This document shows, piece by piece, positions 48,263-58,377 of a DNA stretch of 64,000 nucleotides. The stretch's first letter is position 1, and each line of letters opens with the position of its first letter. The DNA is taken from positions 496,001 to 560,000 of the forward strand of contig NZ_MCGQ01000007.1 in assembly GCF_002242805.1 (NCBI RefSeq), written 5' to 3'. The translations under genes were made by a program, and so were the position numbers. A model generated the notes under the pieces. It had not been told where the DNA came from and did not search any database. It saw only the letters and a list, made by a program, of their open reading frames with translations. This DNA comes from Streptomyces diastatochromogenes. Lineage in GTDB: Bacteria; Actinomycetota; Actinomycetes; Streptomycetales; Streptomycetaceae.

Positions 48263-49141
48263 ATGAGTTACGGGCAGGGGGGACCCCAGTCTCAGTGGGA
48301 TCCCTGGAAACCGAATTCCCAGCAGCCCTGGAGCAGCGGCGGTGACGACGGGACTCCGGACTGGGCCGCGCTCGCCGAGGCATCGGAGACGCGGAACAAG
48401 CGCCGCAGAGTGCTGTTCATCGGCGGCGGCGCGCTCGCGACGATCGCGGTCGGCACCGCCGTCGCGATGGCCGTCGTCTCCGCGAACAGCGACAACGACG
48501 CCTCGGGCAACCCCACCAACCTGCCCGCCAGCGCCTCGCTGCCGAGCGGCTCGGCGACGGCGCCGTCCTTCGCCCCCACCAGCGCCCCGCCTCCGCTGGA
48601 CCCGAAGGACTTCATATCCAGCGTGAAGAAGGACACCGCGCCGCTGAGCCCCGAGACGCTGTTCCCGGGGACGCAGCTGACCATGGGCAGCACGGTGTAC
48701 AAGAAGGGCGCCACCGCGGACACGAAGAACTGTGCCTCCGCCGCCGACGCGACCCTGCCCAAGATCCTCACCGCGAACGGCTGCACCCGCCTGATCCGCA
48801 CCAGCTACACCAAGCCGGGCATCGCGATCACCGTCGGCGTCGCCGTCTTCGACACCCAGGCCCAGGCGGCCAAGGCCAAGGCCCAGACCGACAACCGGAG
48901 CATCGTGCGCTCGCTGGCCGGCAAGGGCGTCAAGCCCTTCTGCGACGGCGCGGTCTGCTTCTCGACCCGCAACACCGTCGGCCGCTACGCCTACTTCACG
49001 ATCACCGGCTTCACCAACGGCAAGAACGTCACCAAGAAGGACACCCAGGCCTTCTCCGTCAGCGACGACCTGCAGGAGTTCACCTTCCGGCAGATCTACC
49101 GCCGCGGCGAGGCCCAGGCCTCGGCCGCAGCGAACCGGTAG
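48263..49141 (+). CDS. Membrane-anchored extracytoplasmic protein, unknown
   Basis: A 292-residue protein with a Pro/Gln/Trp/Ser-rich cytoplasmic start (PQSQWDPWKPNSQQPW), one membrane helix near 50-70 (VLFIGGGALATIAVGTAVAMA), an extracytoplasmic Ala/Ser/Pro-rich linker and a folded C-terminal domain with four cysteines (KNCASAAD, NGCTRL, FCDGAVCFS) probably forming disulfides. I do not recognise the family. It lies between rplM and truA on the opposite strand. The ATG at 48263 is used; one at 48254 adds three residues. Confidence 0.85.
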   Translation: MSYGQGGPQSQWDPWKPNSQQPWSSGGDDGTPDWAALAEASETRNKRRRVLFIGGGALATIAVGTAVAMAVVSANSDNDASGNPTNLPASASLPSGSATAPSFAPTSAPPPLDPKDFISSVKKDTAPLSPETLFPGTQLTMGSTVYKKGATADTKNCASAADATLPKILTANGCTRLIRTSYTKPGIAITVGVAVFDTQAQAAKAKAQTDNRSIVRSLAGKGVKPFCDGAVCFSTRNTVGRYAYFTITGFTNGKNVTKKDTQAFSVSDDLQEFTFRQIYRRGEAQASAAANR

Positions 49142-49144
49142 GTC

Positions 49145-49999
49145 TCAGCAGCACCCCGCCGACGGAAGCGAGCGCTTGTTCCTGGCCTCCTTGTTCCGGG
49201 CGGCCAGCAGCTCGTCGGCGGGGTAACCGACCTCCTCCAGGGTCAGCCCGTGCGGTCGTACGACGTGCACGGCGGAGTCCCGGACACCCGCGGCCAGCAC
49301 CTTCCCGGGCCACTCCGGGCCGCGGTGGCCGTCCCCTACGAACAGCAGCGCGCCGATCAGCGAGCGCACCATGTTGTGGCAGAACGCGTCGGCCCGCACG
49401 GTCGCGGTGATGATCCCGTCCGCACCCTTGACCAGGCTCAGCTCCTGGAGCGTACGGATCGTGGTCGCACCCTCACGCCGCTTGCAGTACGCGGCGAAGT
49501 CGTGCTCGCCGAGCAGCGCCCGCGCGGCCTCGTTCATGGTGTCCACGTCGAGCGGCCAGTCGTGCCAGAGGACGTGGTTGCGGAGAATCGGGTCGACACC
49601 ACCGGGGTTGTCGGTGACCCGGTAGGCGTACCGGCGCCAGACGGCGGAGAAACGGGCGTTGAAGCCGCTCGGCGCCGGCCTGAGGGCCCAGACCCGCACG
49701 TCCCTCGACAAGCGCCCGGCGAGGCGCTTGAGCAGCTTCTGGTTGTGCTCACGCCAGACCTCCTCGGGCAGGTCCACGTGCGCCACCTGGCCGCGCGCGT
49801 GCACCCCGGCATCGGTCCGCCCGGCCACGGTCAGCTCGTACGTCTCCCGCGACCGCGTCACCGTCCGCAGGGCGTCCTCGATCTCCCCCTGCACGGTCCG
49901 CTTGCCGCCGGCCTGCTTGGCCCAGCCGTGGAAGTCGGTGCCGTCGTAGGAGATGTCGAGGCGGACACGGACGTACCCGGGCTGTACTTCGTCACTCAC
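49145..49999 (-). CDS. truA: tRNA pseudouridine synthase A
   Basis: TruA converts U38-40 in the anticodon stem of many tRNAs to pseudouridine. The 284-residue product has catalytic Asp63 in [16 protein letters not shown] and the family start [15 protein letters not shown]. It follows rplQ at the end of the rpoA cluster, after a hairpin. The C-terminal 20 residues are lysine/arginine-rich and variable. Confidence 0.97.
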   Translation of the reverse strand: MSDEVQPGYVRVRLDISYDGTDFHGWAKQAGGKRTVQGEIEDALRTVTRSRETYELTVAGRTDAGVHARGQVAHVDLPEEVWREHNQKLLKRLAGRLSRDVRVWALRPAPSGFNARFSAVWRRYAYRVTDNPGGVDPILRNHVLWHDWPLDVDTMNEAARALLGEHDFAAYCKRREGATTIRTLQELSLVKGADGIITATVRADAFCHNMVRSLIGALLFVGDGHRGPEWPGKVLAAGVRDSAVHVVRPHGLTLEEVGYPADELLAARNKEARNKRSLPSAGCC

Positions 50000-50052
50000 G
50001 TAGGAATCCTCTCAGGGCCGCGCCCCTGCAAAAAACGTGGGGAAGAACGCGA

Positions 50053-50084
50053 AAGCGGGCCCGCCCCGAAGGGCGGACCCGCTT
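50053..50084 (-). terminator. Hairpin between rplQ and truA
   Basis: A 14-bp stem with one mismatch (50053-50066 with 50071-50084), 4-nt loop, 18 bp after the rplQ stop. It probably ends most of the ribosomal transcript and limits truA expression. Confidence 0.75.
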
Positions 50085-50102
50085 CCAGCGTCAGGCAGAG
50101 CC

Positions 50103-50597
50103 TCAGGCGTCCTTGGACTCCTCGGCAGCGGCCTCCTCGGCCGGAGCCTCGGTGGTCTCGGCAGCCTTGGCCTCCTCGGCCTCCTTGACCGCACGCTTGG
50201 TGGCGGCCTCGGCCTCACCGGTCGCCTGCTGGGCAACCGTCAGCGCCTCGACCAGCTCGATGACGGCCATGGGCGCGTTGTCGCCACGGCGGTTACCGAT
50301 CTTGGTGATGCGGGTGTAACCACCCGGACGGTTCTCGTAGCGCGGGGCGATCTCGGTGAAGAGCGTGTGGACGATGCTCTTGTCCGTGATGACCTGGAGC
50401 ACCTGACGGCGGTTGTGAAGGTCGCCCTTCTTCGCCTTGGTGACCAGACGCTCGGCGTACGGGCGCAGGCGGCGGGCCTTCGCCTCGGTGGTGGTGATAC
50501 GGCCGTGCTCGAAGAGGCTCTTCGCCAGGTTCGCGAGGAGCAGCTTCTCGTGCGCGGCGCTGCCGCCCAGACGGGCACCCTTGGTGGGCTTCGGCAT
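50103..50597 (-). CDS. rplQ: Ribosomal protein L17
   Basis: L17 of the large subunit lies by the peptide exit. The first 118 residues are the conserved core ([41 protein letters not shown]); an Ala/Glu-rich acidic tail of about 45 residues is an actinobacterial extension. Follows rpoA as usual. Confidence 0.98.
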   Translation of the reverse strand: MPKPTKGARLGGSAAHEKLLLANLAKSLFEHGRITTTEAKARRLRPYAERLVTKAKKGDLHNRRQVLQVITDKSIVHTLFTEIAPRYENRPGGYTRITKIGNRRGDNAPMAVIELVEALTVAQQATGEAEAATKRAVKEAEEAKAAETTEAPAEEAAAEESKDA

Positions 50598-50714
50598 TGT
50601 TCTTCTCCTGTGTGTCTGCCCCGGCCGTGTCAGGTACCGAGGTCAGTATCCGAGCAGGCGGTTGCCTGTCGGAGATCCGGGGTCCGCTTGCGCGAACCCC
50701 GGAGGTGGTGGAGA

Positions 50715-51737
50715 TCAGTACTGCTCGGTCTCCACGAAGCCCGCGTCCGCGTCGTCGTCGGCGCCGAAGGCGTCGGCAGCGGCGGTCGGGTCGAATCCGG
50801 GCGGGCTGTCCTTGAGGGCCAGGCCCATGCCGGCCAGCTTCGCCTTGACCTCGTCGATGGACTTCGCACCGAAGTTGCGGATGTCCAGGAGGTCGGCCTC
50901 GGAGCGCGCGACCAGCTCACCCACGGAGTGGATGCCCTCACGCTTGAGGCAGTTGTAGGAGCGGACCGTGAGCTCCAGCTCCTCGATCGGCAGCGCCAGG
51001 TCGGCGGCAAGGGCGGCGTCCGTGGGGGACGGGCCCATGTCGATGCCCTCGGCGTCGATGTTCAGCTCGCGGGCGAGACCGAACAGCTCGACCAGGGTCT
51101 TACCGGCGGAGGCCATGGCGTCACGGGGACGCATCGCCTGCTTGGTCTCGACGTCGACGATCAGCTTGTCGAAGTCGGTGCGCTGCTCGACACGCGTGGC
51201 CTCGACCTTGTACGTGACCTTGAGAACCGGCGAGTAGATGGAGTCGACCGGGATACGGCCGATCTCCTGGCCCACCTGCTTGTTCTGCACGGCGGAGACG
51301 TAACCGCGACCGCGCTCGACGGTCAGCTCCATCTCCAGCTTGCCCTTGCCGTTGAGCGTGGCGAGGACGAGGTCGGGGTTGTGCACCTCGACACCGGCCG
51401 GGGGCGCGATGTCGGCGGCGGTGACCAGACCCGGACCCTGCTTGCGCAGGTACATCACGACCGGCTCGTCGTGCTCCGAGGAGACGACCAGCTGCTTGAT
51501 GTTGAGGATCAGGTCGGTGACGTCCTCCTTGACGCCCGGCACGGTGGTGAACTCGTGCAGGACGCCGTCGATGCGGATGCTGGTGACAGCAGCGCCGGGG
51601 ATCGACGACAGGAGGGTACGGCGGAGGGAGTTGCCGAGGGTGTAGCCGAAGCCCGGCTCCAGCGGCTCGATCACGAACCGGGAGCGGAACTCGTCGACGA
51701 CCTCTTCGGTCAACGAGGGACGCTGAGCGATCAGCAT
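50715..51737 (-). CDS. rpoA: RNA polymerase alpha subunit
   Basis: RpoA starts RNA polymerase assembly through its N-terminal dimer domain (residues 1-230, with [19 protein letters not shown]) and contacts activators and UP DNA through its C-terminal domain (about 250-320, [20 protein letters not shown]). The 340-residue length is standard for Streptomyces. It lies between rpsK and rplQ. Confidence 0.99.
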   Translation of the reverse strand: MLIAQRPSLTEEVVDEFRSRFVIEPLEPGFGYTLGNSLRRTLLSSIPGAAVTSIRIDGVLHEFTTVPGVKEDVTDLILNIKQLVVSSEHDEPVVMYLRKQGPGLVTAADIAPPAGVEVHNPDLVLATLNGKGKLEMELTVERGRGYVSAVQNKQVGQEIGRIPVDSIYSPVLKVTYKVEATRVEQRTDFDKLIVDVETKQAMRPRDAMASAGKTLVELFGLARELNIDAEGIDMGPSPTDAALAADLALPIEELELTVRSYNCLKREGIHSVGELVARSEADLLDIRNFGAKSIDEVKAKLAGMGLALKDSPPGFDPTAAADAFGADDDADAGFVETEQY

Positions 51738-51826
51738 GTGTGGATCAGATCCTTCTTTCGTGGACGCCCGCTATTTGACGCCCGACGGAAACCGCACCCA
51801 TGAAAAGCGCGGGTACTGCAAGGGTA

Positions 51827-51860
51827 CGGGCGGCACGACCCGAAGGAGCCGTACCGCCCG
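51827..51860 (-). other. Hairpin between rpsK and rpoA
   Basis: An 11-bp stem with one non-canonical pair (51827-51837 with 51850-51860) in the 153-bp gap between rpsK and rpoA. It may attenuate or process the mRNA so that RNA polymerase and ribosomal protein levels differ. Confidence 0.5.
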
Positions 51861-51890
51861 GAACCAAAGCCTGCTGGAAGCAGCCGTGCG

Positions 51891-52295
51891 TCAGACGCGG
51901 CGGCGCTTCGGCGGGCGGCAGCCGTTGTGCGGGGTCGGGGTGACGTCCTGGATGGAGCCGACCTCGAGGCCCGTGGCCTGCAGGGAGCGGATCGCGGTCT
52001 CACGACCGGAGCCCGGGCCCTTGACGAACACGTCGACCTTGCGCATGCCGTGCTCCTGGGCGCGGCGGGCAGCCGACTCGGCGGCCATCTGCGCGGCGAA
52101 CGGCGTGGACTTCCGGGAGCCCTTGAAGCCGACGTGGCCGGCGGAGGCCCAGGAGATCACGTTGCCCGACGGGTCCGTGATGGACACGATCGTGTTGTTG
52201 AACGTGCTCTTGATGTGCGCGTGGCCGTGAGCGACGTTCTTCTTTTCCTTGCGGCGCACCTTCTTGGCAGCGCCCTGACGTCCCTTGGGGGGCAT
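51891..52295 (-). CDS. rpsK: Ribosomal protein S11
   Basis: S11 lies at the platform of the small subunit near the E site. The 134 residues include the family motifs [33 protein letters not shown] and the end [13 protein letters not shown]. It sits between rpsM and rpoA in the standard order. Confidence 0.98.
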   Translation of the reverse strand: MPPKGRQGAAKKVRRKEKKNVAHGHAHIKSTFNNTIVSITDPSGNVISWASAGHVGFKGSRKSTPFAAQMAAESAARRAQEHGMRKVDVFVKGPGSGRETAIRSLQATGLEVGSIQDVTPTPHNGCRPPKRRRV

Positions 52296-52360
52296 CTACT
52301 AACTCCTACGGGAGGTGGTCGGTCCTACAGCGAAGACCGTGGACTGAGGTCCGCTGCGGA

Positions 52361-52741
52361 CTACTTCTTGCCCGGCTTCTTCTTGCCGGCGATGGCGCGA
52401 CGCGGGCCCTTGCGGGTACGGGCGTTGGTGCTGGTGCGCTGACCGCGGACGGGCAGGCCGCGGCGGTGCCGCAGACCCTGGTAGCAGCCGATCTCGACCT
52501 TGCGGCGGATGTCGGCCTGGATCTCGCGACGGAGGTCACCCTCGGTCTTGATGTTGTTGTCGACGTACTCGCGGATCGCGACCAGCTGCTCTTCGGTCAG
52601 GTCACGAACACGGGTGTTCGGGTCGATGCCCGTCTCCGCCAGCGTCTGCTGCGAAAGGGTCCGGCCAATGCCGAACACGTAGGTGAGGGCGACCTCCACG
52701 CGCTTTTCGCGCGGGATGTCAACACCGGAAACGCGTGCCAT
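52361..52741 (-). CDS. rpsM: Ribosomal protein S13
   Basis: S13 is in the head of the small subunit and bridges to L5. The 126 residues carry [20 protein letters not shown], the helix-two-turn-helix and the basic end [18 protein letters not shown]. It follows rpmJ with a 190-bp gap and precedes rpsK. Confidence 0.98.
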   Translation of the reverse strand: MARVSGVDIPREKRVEVALTYVFGIGRTLSQQTLAETGIDPNTRVRDLTEEQLVAIREYVDNNIKTEGDLRREIQADIRRKVEIGCYQGLRHRRGLPVRGQRTSTNARTRKGPRRAIAGKKKPGKK

Positions 52742-52931
52742 TCAATGGCTCCAGTTGATCTTCGGAGGTCTTCCGCAGGACCGACTCCCAGCCGCCGTAC
52801 GAGGTACGGACTGGGTCCCCGGCCTCCGAACCGGGGGTGTCGAGCCACCGTGGGCTCGGGACCTGCGTATGAACATATTCAGCTTGCGTCGCGCGAATCT
52901 CTGCGATGGATGCAGAGGGATCGGTCGTGCG

Positions 52932-53045
52932 TCAGCCCTGGCGCTGCTTGTGGCGCGGGTTCTCGCAGATGACCATGACCCGACCGTGACGGCGGATCAC
53001 CCTGCACTTGTCGCAGATCTTCTTGACGCTCGGCTTGACCTTCAT
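52932..53045 (-). CDS. rpmJ: Ribosomal protein L36 (zinc-binding form)
   Basis: A 37-residue L36, beginning [16 protein letters not shown] and ending NPRHKQRQG. The Cys-x2-Cys, Cys and His ligands of the zinc ribbon are present, so this is the C+ form used when zinc is sufficient. It lies between infA and rpsM as in other actinobacteria. Confidence 0.97.
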   Translation of the reverse strand: MKVKPSVKKICDKCRVIRRHGRVMVICENPRHKQRQG

Positions 53046-53104
53046 GGGATTGAGGTTCTCCGGGTCAGTGCCACCACCCCGCCGGAACGGGATGCGGGCA
53101 AGAT

Positions 53105-53326
53105 CTACTTGTAGCGGTAGACGATCCGGCCACGCGTCAGGTCGTACGGAGACAGCTCCACCACGACCCGGTCGTCAGGGAGGATGCGGATGTAGTGCAT
53201 ACGCATCTTGCCGCTGATGTGTGCCAGGACCTGGTGGCCGTTCTGGAGCTCGACCTTGAACATGGCGTTCGGCAGAGACTCGACGACAGTGCCCTCGATC
53301 TCGATGGCACCTTGCTTCTTGGCCAC
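53105..53326 (-). CDS. infA: Translation initiation factor IF-1
   Basis: IF-1 binds the A site during initiation. The 73-residue OB-fold protein starts at a GTG (53326) with [20 protein letters not shown] and contains [21 protein letters not shown] segment ([17 protein letters not shown]) and the end GRIVYRYK. The frame is open upstream but the GTG is fixed by the conserved start. First gene of infA-rpmJ-rpsM-rpsK-rpoA-rplQ. Confidence 0.97.
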   Translation of the reverse strand: MAKKQGAIEIEGTVVESLPNAMFKVELQNGHQVLAHISGKMRMHYIRILPDDRVVVELSPYDLTRGRIVYRYK

Positions 53327-53514
53327 GCTTCGCCCTTCGAATCGACTACCTTGATCGACTCTCTCGCTTGCCCCGTGGGACAAGTTGCGAGCGCATGCGG
53401 ACATGCGGGTACACGAGAGCCGACGAGTCAGTCTACGTCAGCGCACCCGGAAACACGAATCGAGGGAGTCTGCCCCGCAGCGGAGATCGCTATGCCGACC
53501 GTCCGCGCCGCGGC

Positions 53515-53553
53515 TGTGGGCAGTCGTTCCGCAGGGGCGGAACGGGTGGGCAC
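53515..53553. repeat. Intergenic hairpin repeat upstream of infA
   Basis: TGTGGGCAGTCGTTCCGCAG and following bases match the repeat at 33970-34010. The hairpin CGTTCCGC/GCGGAACG (53525-53532, 53537-53544) differs from that copy by a paired T-A for G-C change in the stem, which keeps pairing. It lies between map and infA; a TAGACT box at 53435-53430 could be the infA -10. Confidence 0.8.
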
Positions 53554-53612
53554 GGCCGCACCCGCACTCGCGCACGGCGAGCAACCCACCACAGGCAGTA
53601 GGCGTACGGCGC

Positions 53613-54449
53613 TTACGCCAGCGGATCAGGAGCGGCGGTGATGCCGTACTCCGCCAGCTTCGCCTTGCCACCGTCCGGGGCGGTCAGGACCAGCGGCCCC
53701 TCCGCGGTCAGCGCGACCGAGTGTTCCCAGTGGGACGACCACGTGCCGTCCGTGGTGATGACCGTCCAGTCGTCCTCGAGGACCTCGGTGCGCGGGGTGC
53801 CGAGGGAGACCATCGGCTCGATCGCGAGGCAGAAGCCGGGCACCAGCTTGGGGCCCTTGCCGCGGCGGCGGTCCACGTAGTTCAGCAGGTGCGGGTCCAT
53901 GTGCATCTCGGTGCCGATGCCGTGGCCGCCGTAGTCCTCGATGATGCCGTAACGGCCGCCGCCGGGCTTCGGCTGGCGGCGGATGTACGTCTCGATGGCC
54001 CGGGAGACGTCGACCAGGCGGTTGCCCTGCTTCATGGCCGCGATGCCGGCCCACATCGACTCCTCGGTCACCCGGGAGAGTTCGATCAGCTCCGGAGCGT
54101 GACCGGAGCCCACGAAGGCGGTGTACGCGGCGTCGCCGTGCCAGCCGTCGACGATCGCGCCGCAGTCGATGGAGATGACGTCGCCGTCCTTCAGGACGAC
54201 CTCGTCGGAGGGGATGCCGTGGACCACGACGTCGTTGACCGAGGTGCAGATCGTCGCGGGGAAGCCGCCGTAGCCGAGGAAGTTCGACTTGGCGCCGTGC
54301 TCGGCGAGCACCTTGCGGGCGACCTCGTCCAGGTCCTTGGTGCTCGCGCCCGGCACCGCCGCCTCCCGGGTGGCCGCGTGGATCGCGGCGACGACCAGGC
54401 CCGCCGCACGCATCTTGGCGATCTGCTCGGGCGTCTTGATCTGCACCAT
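53613..54449 (-). CDS. map: Type I methionine aminopeptidase
   Basis: Map removes the initiator Met from nascent proteins. The 278-residue enzyme has the dinuclear metal ligands typical of the pita-bread fold in ISIDCGAIVDGWHGDAAYTA, GHGIGTEMHMDP and the Glu residues of AIEPMV. The secY-adk-map-infA order is conserved among actinobacteria. It begins at the ATG 54449. Confidence 0.97.
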   Translation of the reverse strand: MVQIKTPEQIAKMRAAGLVVAAIHAATREAAVPGASTKDLDEVARKVLAEHGAKSNFLGYGGFPATICTSVNDVVVHGIPSDEVVLKDGDVISIDCGAIVDGWHGDAAYTAFVGSGHAPELIELSRVTEESMWAGIAAMKQGNRLVDVSRAIETYIRRQPKPGGGRYGIIEDYGGHGIGTEMHMDPHLLNYVDRRRGKGPKLVPGFCLAIEPMVSLGTPRTEVLEDDWTVITTDGTWSSHWEHSVALTAEGPLVLTAPDGGKAKLAEYGITAAPDPLA

Positions 54450-54503
54450 GGGGGGCCTGCGCTCTCCGTCACTCAGGTCGACTGGTTTACCTACACAACA
54501 CTA

Positions 54504-54536
54504 CGGCCGCGGCGCCCGGGCAGGGCACCGCGGCCG
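54504..54536 (-). other. Hairpin between adk and map
   Basis: A 14-bp stem with one mismatch (54504-54517 with 54523-54536), 5-nt loop, shortly after the adk stop. It can act as a partial terminator before map. Confidence 0.6.
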
Positions 54537-54549
54537 GAAGAACCGCGAT

Positions 54550-55215
54550 CTACTTGTTCTCGGCCTTCTCGCGCTTGAGCGCCTCCAGCGCCCGCTGCGT
54601 GATCTCGTCCACCGGACCCAGGGAGGAGATCGTCACGACCAGGCCCTGCGCCTTGTAGTAGTCGATGATCGGCTCGGTCTGCGTGTGGTAGACCTCCAGC
54701 CGCGTGCGGACGGTCTCCTCGGAGTCGTCGTCGCGCTGGTACAGCTCACCGCCGCAGACGTCGCACACACCCGCCTGCTTCGGCGGGCTGTACGTCACGT
54801 GGAAGACGTGGGACGAGTCGTTGCGGCAGATGCGCCGGCCGGCGATCCGCTTGACGACCTCCTCCTCCGGGACCTCCAGGTCCAGGACGGCGTCCAGCTT
54901 GATGCTCTCTTCGTCCAGCAGCCGGTCCAGCGCCTCGGCCTGCGAGACGTTGCGCGGGAAGCCGTCCAGCAGGAAGCCGTTCTCCGCGTCGGGCTGCTCC
55001 ATCCGGTCCTTGGCCATCGCGATGGTGACCTCGTCGGGTACGAGGTTGCCGGCGTCCATGTAGGACTTCGCGAGCTTGCCCAGCTCGGTCTGCTGGCTGA
55101 TGTTGGCCCGGAACAGGTCGCCGGTGGAGATGTGCGGGATGGCCAGCTTCTCTGCGAGCCGGACGGCTTGCGTTCCCTTACCGGCACCGGGCGGCCCGAC
55201 GAGGACGATACGCAT
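54550..55215 (-). CDS. adk: Adenylate kinase (zinc-type LID)
   Basis: Adk balances ATP, ADP and AMP. The 221-residue long-form enzyme has Walker A GPPGAGKGTQA and the LID domain with ICRNDSSHVFH and GVCDVCGG, whose Cys and His residues form a zinc site. The ATG overlaps the secY stop by 1 bp (TGATG), so adk is coupled to secY. Confidence 0.98.
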   Translation of the reverse strand: MRIVLVGPPGAGKGTQAVRLAEKLAIPHISTGDLFRANISQQTELGKLAKSYMDAGNLVPDEVTIAMAKDRMEQPDAENGFLLDGFPRNVSQAEALDRLLDEESIKLDAVLDLEVPEEEVVKRIAGRRICRNDSSHVFHVTYSPPKQAGVCDVCGGELYQRDDDSEETVRTRLEVYHTQTEPIIDYYKAQGLVVTISSLGPVDEITQRALEALKREKAENK

Positions 55216-56528
55216 CAGCGGAGGAACCCTTCGTAATTGCGCTGCTGGAGCTGGCTCTCGATCTGCTTCACCGTCTCGAGACCGACACCCACGATGATCA
55301 GGATGCTGGTACCGCCGAAGGGGAAGTTGTTCGAGGCATTGAACCCGACCAACGCCATTGTTGGCACGAGAGCGATCAGACCCAGATACAGCGAACCCGG
55401 CCAGGTGATCCGGTTGAGCACGTAGCTCAGGTACTCAGCGGTCGGTCGGCCAGCCCGGATGCCCGGGATGAAGCCACCATACTTCTTCATGTTGTCGGCG
55501 ACTTCCTCGGGGTTGAAGGAGATCGCCACGTAGAAGAACGCGAAGAAAACGATGAGCAAGAAGTACAGAGTGATGTAAATCGGGTGGTCGCCCTTGGTCA
55601 GGTTGTTCTGGATCCACTGCTTCCAGCTCGAGTTGCTCCCCGAGAACTGCGCGACCAGCGCCGGGATGTAGAGCAGCGACGAGGCGAAGATGACGGGAAT
55701 CACACCCGCCTGGTTCACCTTGAGCGGGATGTACGTGGACGTACCACCGTAGGAACGACGTCCGATCATGCGCTTCGCGTACTGCACCGGGATGCGGCGC
55801 TGGGCCTGCTCCACGAAGACGACGAGCGCGACCATGACCAGGCCGACCAGGATGACCGTGCCGAACTCGATCCAGCCGCCGGCCAGGGTGCCCTGCTTCT
55901 TGATGGCCCACAGCGCGGACGGGAACGTGGCCGCGATCGAGATGAACATCAGGATCGACATGCCGTTGCCGATGCCGCGGTCGGTGATCAGCTCACCGAG
56001 CCACATCACGACGGCCGTACCGGCGGTCATGCAGATGACCATGGTGATGGTGGTGAAGATCGCCTGGTCCGGGACGATCGAGTTGGCGACCTGACAGCCG
56101 TTGAACAGCGCACCACTGCGGGCGGTGGCCACCAGACCCGTGCCCTGCAGGATGGCCAGCGCCACCGTCAGGTACCGGGTGTACTGGGTGATCTTCGCCG
56201 TACCCGCCTGGCCCTCCTTCTTCAGGGCTTCCAGACGCGGGATGACCACGGTCAGCAGCTGAAGGATGATGCTCGCCGTGATGTACGGCATGATCCCGAG
56301 CGCGAAGATCGTGATCTGGAGCAGTGCGCCACCGCTGAACATGTTGACCAGTCCGAAGAGGCCCTGGTTGGCGGACGCCTCGTCCATGCACTGCTGGACG
56401 GCCTTGTAGTTGACGCCCGGGATCGGGACGTGGGTACCGACCCGATAGACCACGATGATGGCCAGCGTGAACAGCAGCTTCTTGCGCAGGTCGGGCGTCC
56501 TGAACGCCCGGGCGAACGCGGTGAGCAC
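55215..56528 (-). CDS. secY: Preprotein translocase subunit SecY
   Basis: SecY is the protein-conducting channel of the membrane. The 437-residue protein has ten membrane helices; TM2 shows SGGALLQITIFALGIMPYIT and the plug region precedes it. The cytosolic loop with RRIPVQYAKRMIGRRSYGG is the ribosome/SecA-binding region. It follows rplO after a 177-bp gap containing a long hairpin. Confidence 0.98.
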   Translation of the reverse strand: MLTAFARAFRTPDLRKKLLFTLAIIVVYRVGTHVPIPGVNYKAVQQCMDEASANQGLFGLVNMFSGGALLQITIFALGIMPYITASIILQLLTVVIPRLEALKKEGQAGTAKITQYTRYLTVALAILQGTGLVATARSGALFNGCQVANSIVPDQAIFTTITMVICMTAGTAVVMWLGELITDRGIGNGMSILMFISIAATFPSALWAIKKQGTLAGGWIEFGTVILVGLVMVALVVFVEQAQRRIPVQYAKRMIGRRSYGGTSTYIPLKVNQAGVIPVIFASSLLYIPALVAQFSGSNSSWKQWIQNNLTKGDHPIYITLYFLLIVFFAFFYVAISFNPEEVADNMKKYGGFIPGIRAGRPTAEYLSYVLNRITWPGSLYLGLIALVPTMALVGFNASNNFPFGGTSILIIVGVGLETVKQIESQLQQRNYEGFLR

Positions 56529-56645
56529 GGTGCCTCCTGCGACCCCCGCGCAACTGCGTCAAGGGTGACGGTCTTGAGGTTCGACGGATACAGAAAACGA
56601 ACAGTGCAGGCCACCTTACCGGCGACACTGCCCCCCTTGGAACGA

Positions 56646-56684
56646 CCGACCGGGGATACCTCGGTGTGAGGTACCCCCGGTCGG
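56646..56684 (-). other. Long hairpin between rplO and secY
   Basis: A 17-bp stem with one mismatch (56646-56662 with 56668-56684), 5-nt loop, about 20 nt after the rplO stop. No U-tract follows. It likely attenuates transcription into secY or protects the upstream mRNA end. Confidence 0.75.
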
Positions 56685-56705
56685 GATCGCTTTACGTCCT
56701 CAAGC

Positions 56706-57161
56706 TCAGATGAGCTCGGTGACCGTACCGCCTGCGGCGGTGATCTTCTCCTTGGCGGAGCCGGAGACGGCGTCGACCGTCACCTGCAGCGCCACGGAGA
56801 CCTCGCCCTGGCCGAGGACCTTGACGAGGCTGTTCTTGCGAACGGCACCCTTGGCCACGAGGCCCTCGACGGTGACCTCTCCACCCTCAGGGTAGAGCGC
56901 GGCCAGCTTGTCGAGGTTCACGACCTGGTACTCGGTCTTGAACGGGTTCTTGAAGCCCTTCAGCTTCGGGAGGCGCATGTGGAGCGGCATCTGGCCACCC
57001 TCGAAGCGCTCCGGAACCTGGTAACGGGCCTTCGTACCCTTGGTACCACGACCGGCCGTCTTACCCTTCGACGCCTCACCACGACCGACACGGGTCTTGG
57101 CGGTCTTGGCGCCCGGGGCGGGACGGAGGTTGTGGATCTTGAGCGGGTTCTGCTCCGCCAT
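56706..57161 (-). CDS. rplO: Ribosomal protein L15
   Basis: L15 helps large-subunit assembly. The 151-residue product has the Gly-rich N-terminus [20 protein letters not shown] and [15 protein letters not shown]. The ATG at 57161 lies 2 bp after rpmD. It is the last gene of the spc ribosomal group before the secY hairpin. Confidence 0.98.
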   Translation of the reverse strand: MAEQNPLKIHNLRPAPGAKTAKTRVGRGEASKGKTAGRGTKGTKARYQVPERFEGGQMPLHMRLPKLKGFKNPFKTEYQVVNLDKLAALYPEGGEVTVEGLVAKGAVRKNSLVKVLGQGEVSVALQVTVDAVSGSAKEKITAAGGTVTELI

Positions 57162-57163
57162 GA

Positions 57164-57346
57164 TCAGTCGACCTCCTCGACCGTCACGAGGTGGCGGACG
57201 GTGTGCACCATGCCGCGGAACTCGGGGCGGTCCTCCTTGACGACCTGCGTGTTGATGCCCTTGAGACCAAGGGAGCGCAGGGTGTCGCGGTGGTTCTGCT
57301 TGCTGCCGATGTAGGACTTGACCTGCGTGATCTTCAGCTGAGCCAT
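57164..57346 (-). CDS. rpmD: Ribosomal protein L30
   Basis: L30 of the large subunit, 60 residues, with [20 protein letters not shown] and the family end [13 protein letters not shown]. Its ATG (57346) overlaps the rpsE stop by one base (TGATG), so the two are coupled. Confidence 0.98.
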   Translation of the reverse strand: MAQLKITQVKSYIGSKQNHRDTLRSLGLKGINTQVVKEDRPEFRGMVHTVRHLVTVEEVD

Positions 57347-57951
57347 CACGCACCCGCCCCGGCACGCGCACGCAGCAGAGCCGCGGGAGCGACGTCCTCG
57401 AGCGGCAGACCACGGCGGGCCGCGACCTCCTCGGGACGCTGCAGGCCCTTCAGGGCCTCCACGGTCGCGTGCACGATGTTGATCGCGTTGTCGGAGCCGA
57501 GCGACTTCGACAGGATGTCGTGGATACCGGCGCACTCGAGCACGGCACGCACCGGACCACCGGCGATAACACCGGTACCCGGGGACGCGGGCTTGAGCAG
57601 CACGACGCCGGCAGCCTTCTCACCCTGGATGGGGTGGGGGATGGTGCCCTGGATACGGGGGACCTTGAAGAAGTGCTTCTTGGCCTCCTCAACACCCTTG
57701 GCGATGGCGGCCGGCACCTCCTTGGCCTTGCCGTAACCGACACCCACGGTGCCGTCACCGTCGCCCACCACGACCAGCGCGGTGAAGCTGAAGCGACGAC
57801 CACCCTTCACAACCTTGGCGACGCGGTTGATCGCGACAACGCGCTCAACGTACGCGGTCTTCTCGGCGGCAGCAGCGCCGCCGTCACGGCCCTTCCGGTC
57901 CCGCCGCTCGCCGCCACCGGCACCGCCACCGCGGCGCTGGGGTCCAGCCAT
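57346..57951 (-). CDS. rpsE: Ribosomal protein S5
   Basis: S5 supports decoding fidelity and helicase activity of the ribosome. The 201-residue protein has a Gly/Arg-rich N-terminal extension of about 30 residues typical of actinobacteria, then [20 protein letters not shown], the double-stranded-RNA-like domain, and [12 protein letters not shown]. It overlaps rpmD by one base. Confidence 0.98.
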   Translation of the reverse strand: MAGPQRRGGGAGGGERRDRKGRDGGAAAAEKTAYVERVVAINRVAKVVKGGRRFSFTALVVVGDGDGTVGVGYGKAKEVPAAIAKGVEEAKKHFFKVPRIQGTIPHPIQGEKAAGVVLLKPASPGTGVIAGGPVRAVLECAGIHDILSKSLGSDNAINIVHATVEALKGLQRPEEVAARRGLPLEDVAPAALLRARAGAGA

Positions 57952-57990
57952 TGGAATTACCTCTCTCTGTTTCCGCTAGCTACGGCAGGC

Positions 57991-58374
57991 TCAGAACTTG
58001 AGCCCGGCTTCGCGGGCGGCGTCCGCCAGGGCGGCGATGCGCCCGGCGTACTGGTTGCCACCACGGTCGAACACGACAGCCTCGACACCGGCGGCCTTGG
58101 CACGCTCGGCGACCAGGGCGCCGACCTGCTTGGCCTGCGCGGACTTGTCGCCCTCGCCACCACGCACGGACGCGTCCAGGGTGGACGCGGACGCCAGGGT
58201 GTGGCCCTTGAGGTCGTCGATCACCTGCGCCACGATGTGGCGGTTGGAGCGGGTAACGACCAGACGGGGACGCTCCGCCGTACCGGAAAGGTTCTTGCGA
58301 ATCCGGATGTGACGGCGCTTGATCGCGGCGCGCTTGTAGGCGTCGCCCTTCAGGATCTTCTGCCCGTATGCCAT
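57991..58374 (-). CDS. rplR: Ribosomal protein L18
   Basis: L18 binds 5S rRNA. The 127 residues contain [20 protein letters not shown] and the family end [20 protein letters not shown]. It lies 3 bp after rplF and 39 bp before rpsE in the spc order. Confidence 0.98.
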   Translation of the reverse strand: MAYGQKILKGDAYKRAAIKRRHIRIRKNLSGTAERPRLVVTRSNRHIVAQVIDDLKGHTLASASTLDASVRGGEGDKSAQAKQVGALVAERAKAAGVEAVVFDRGGNQYAGRIAALADAAREAGLKF

Positions 58375-58377
58375 GGC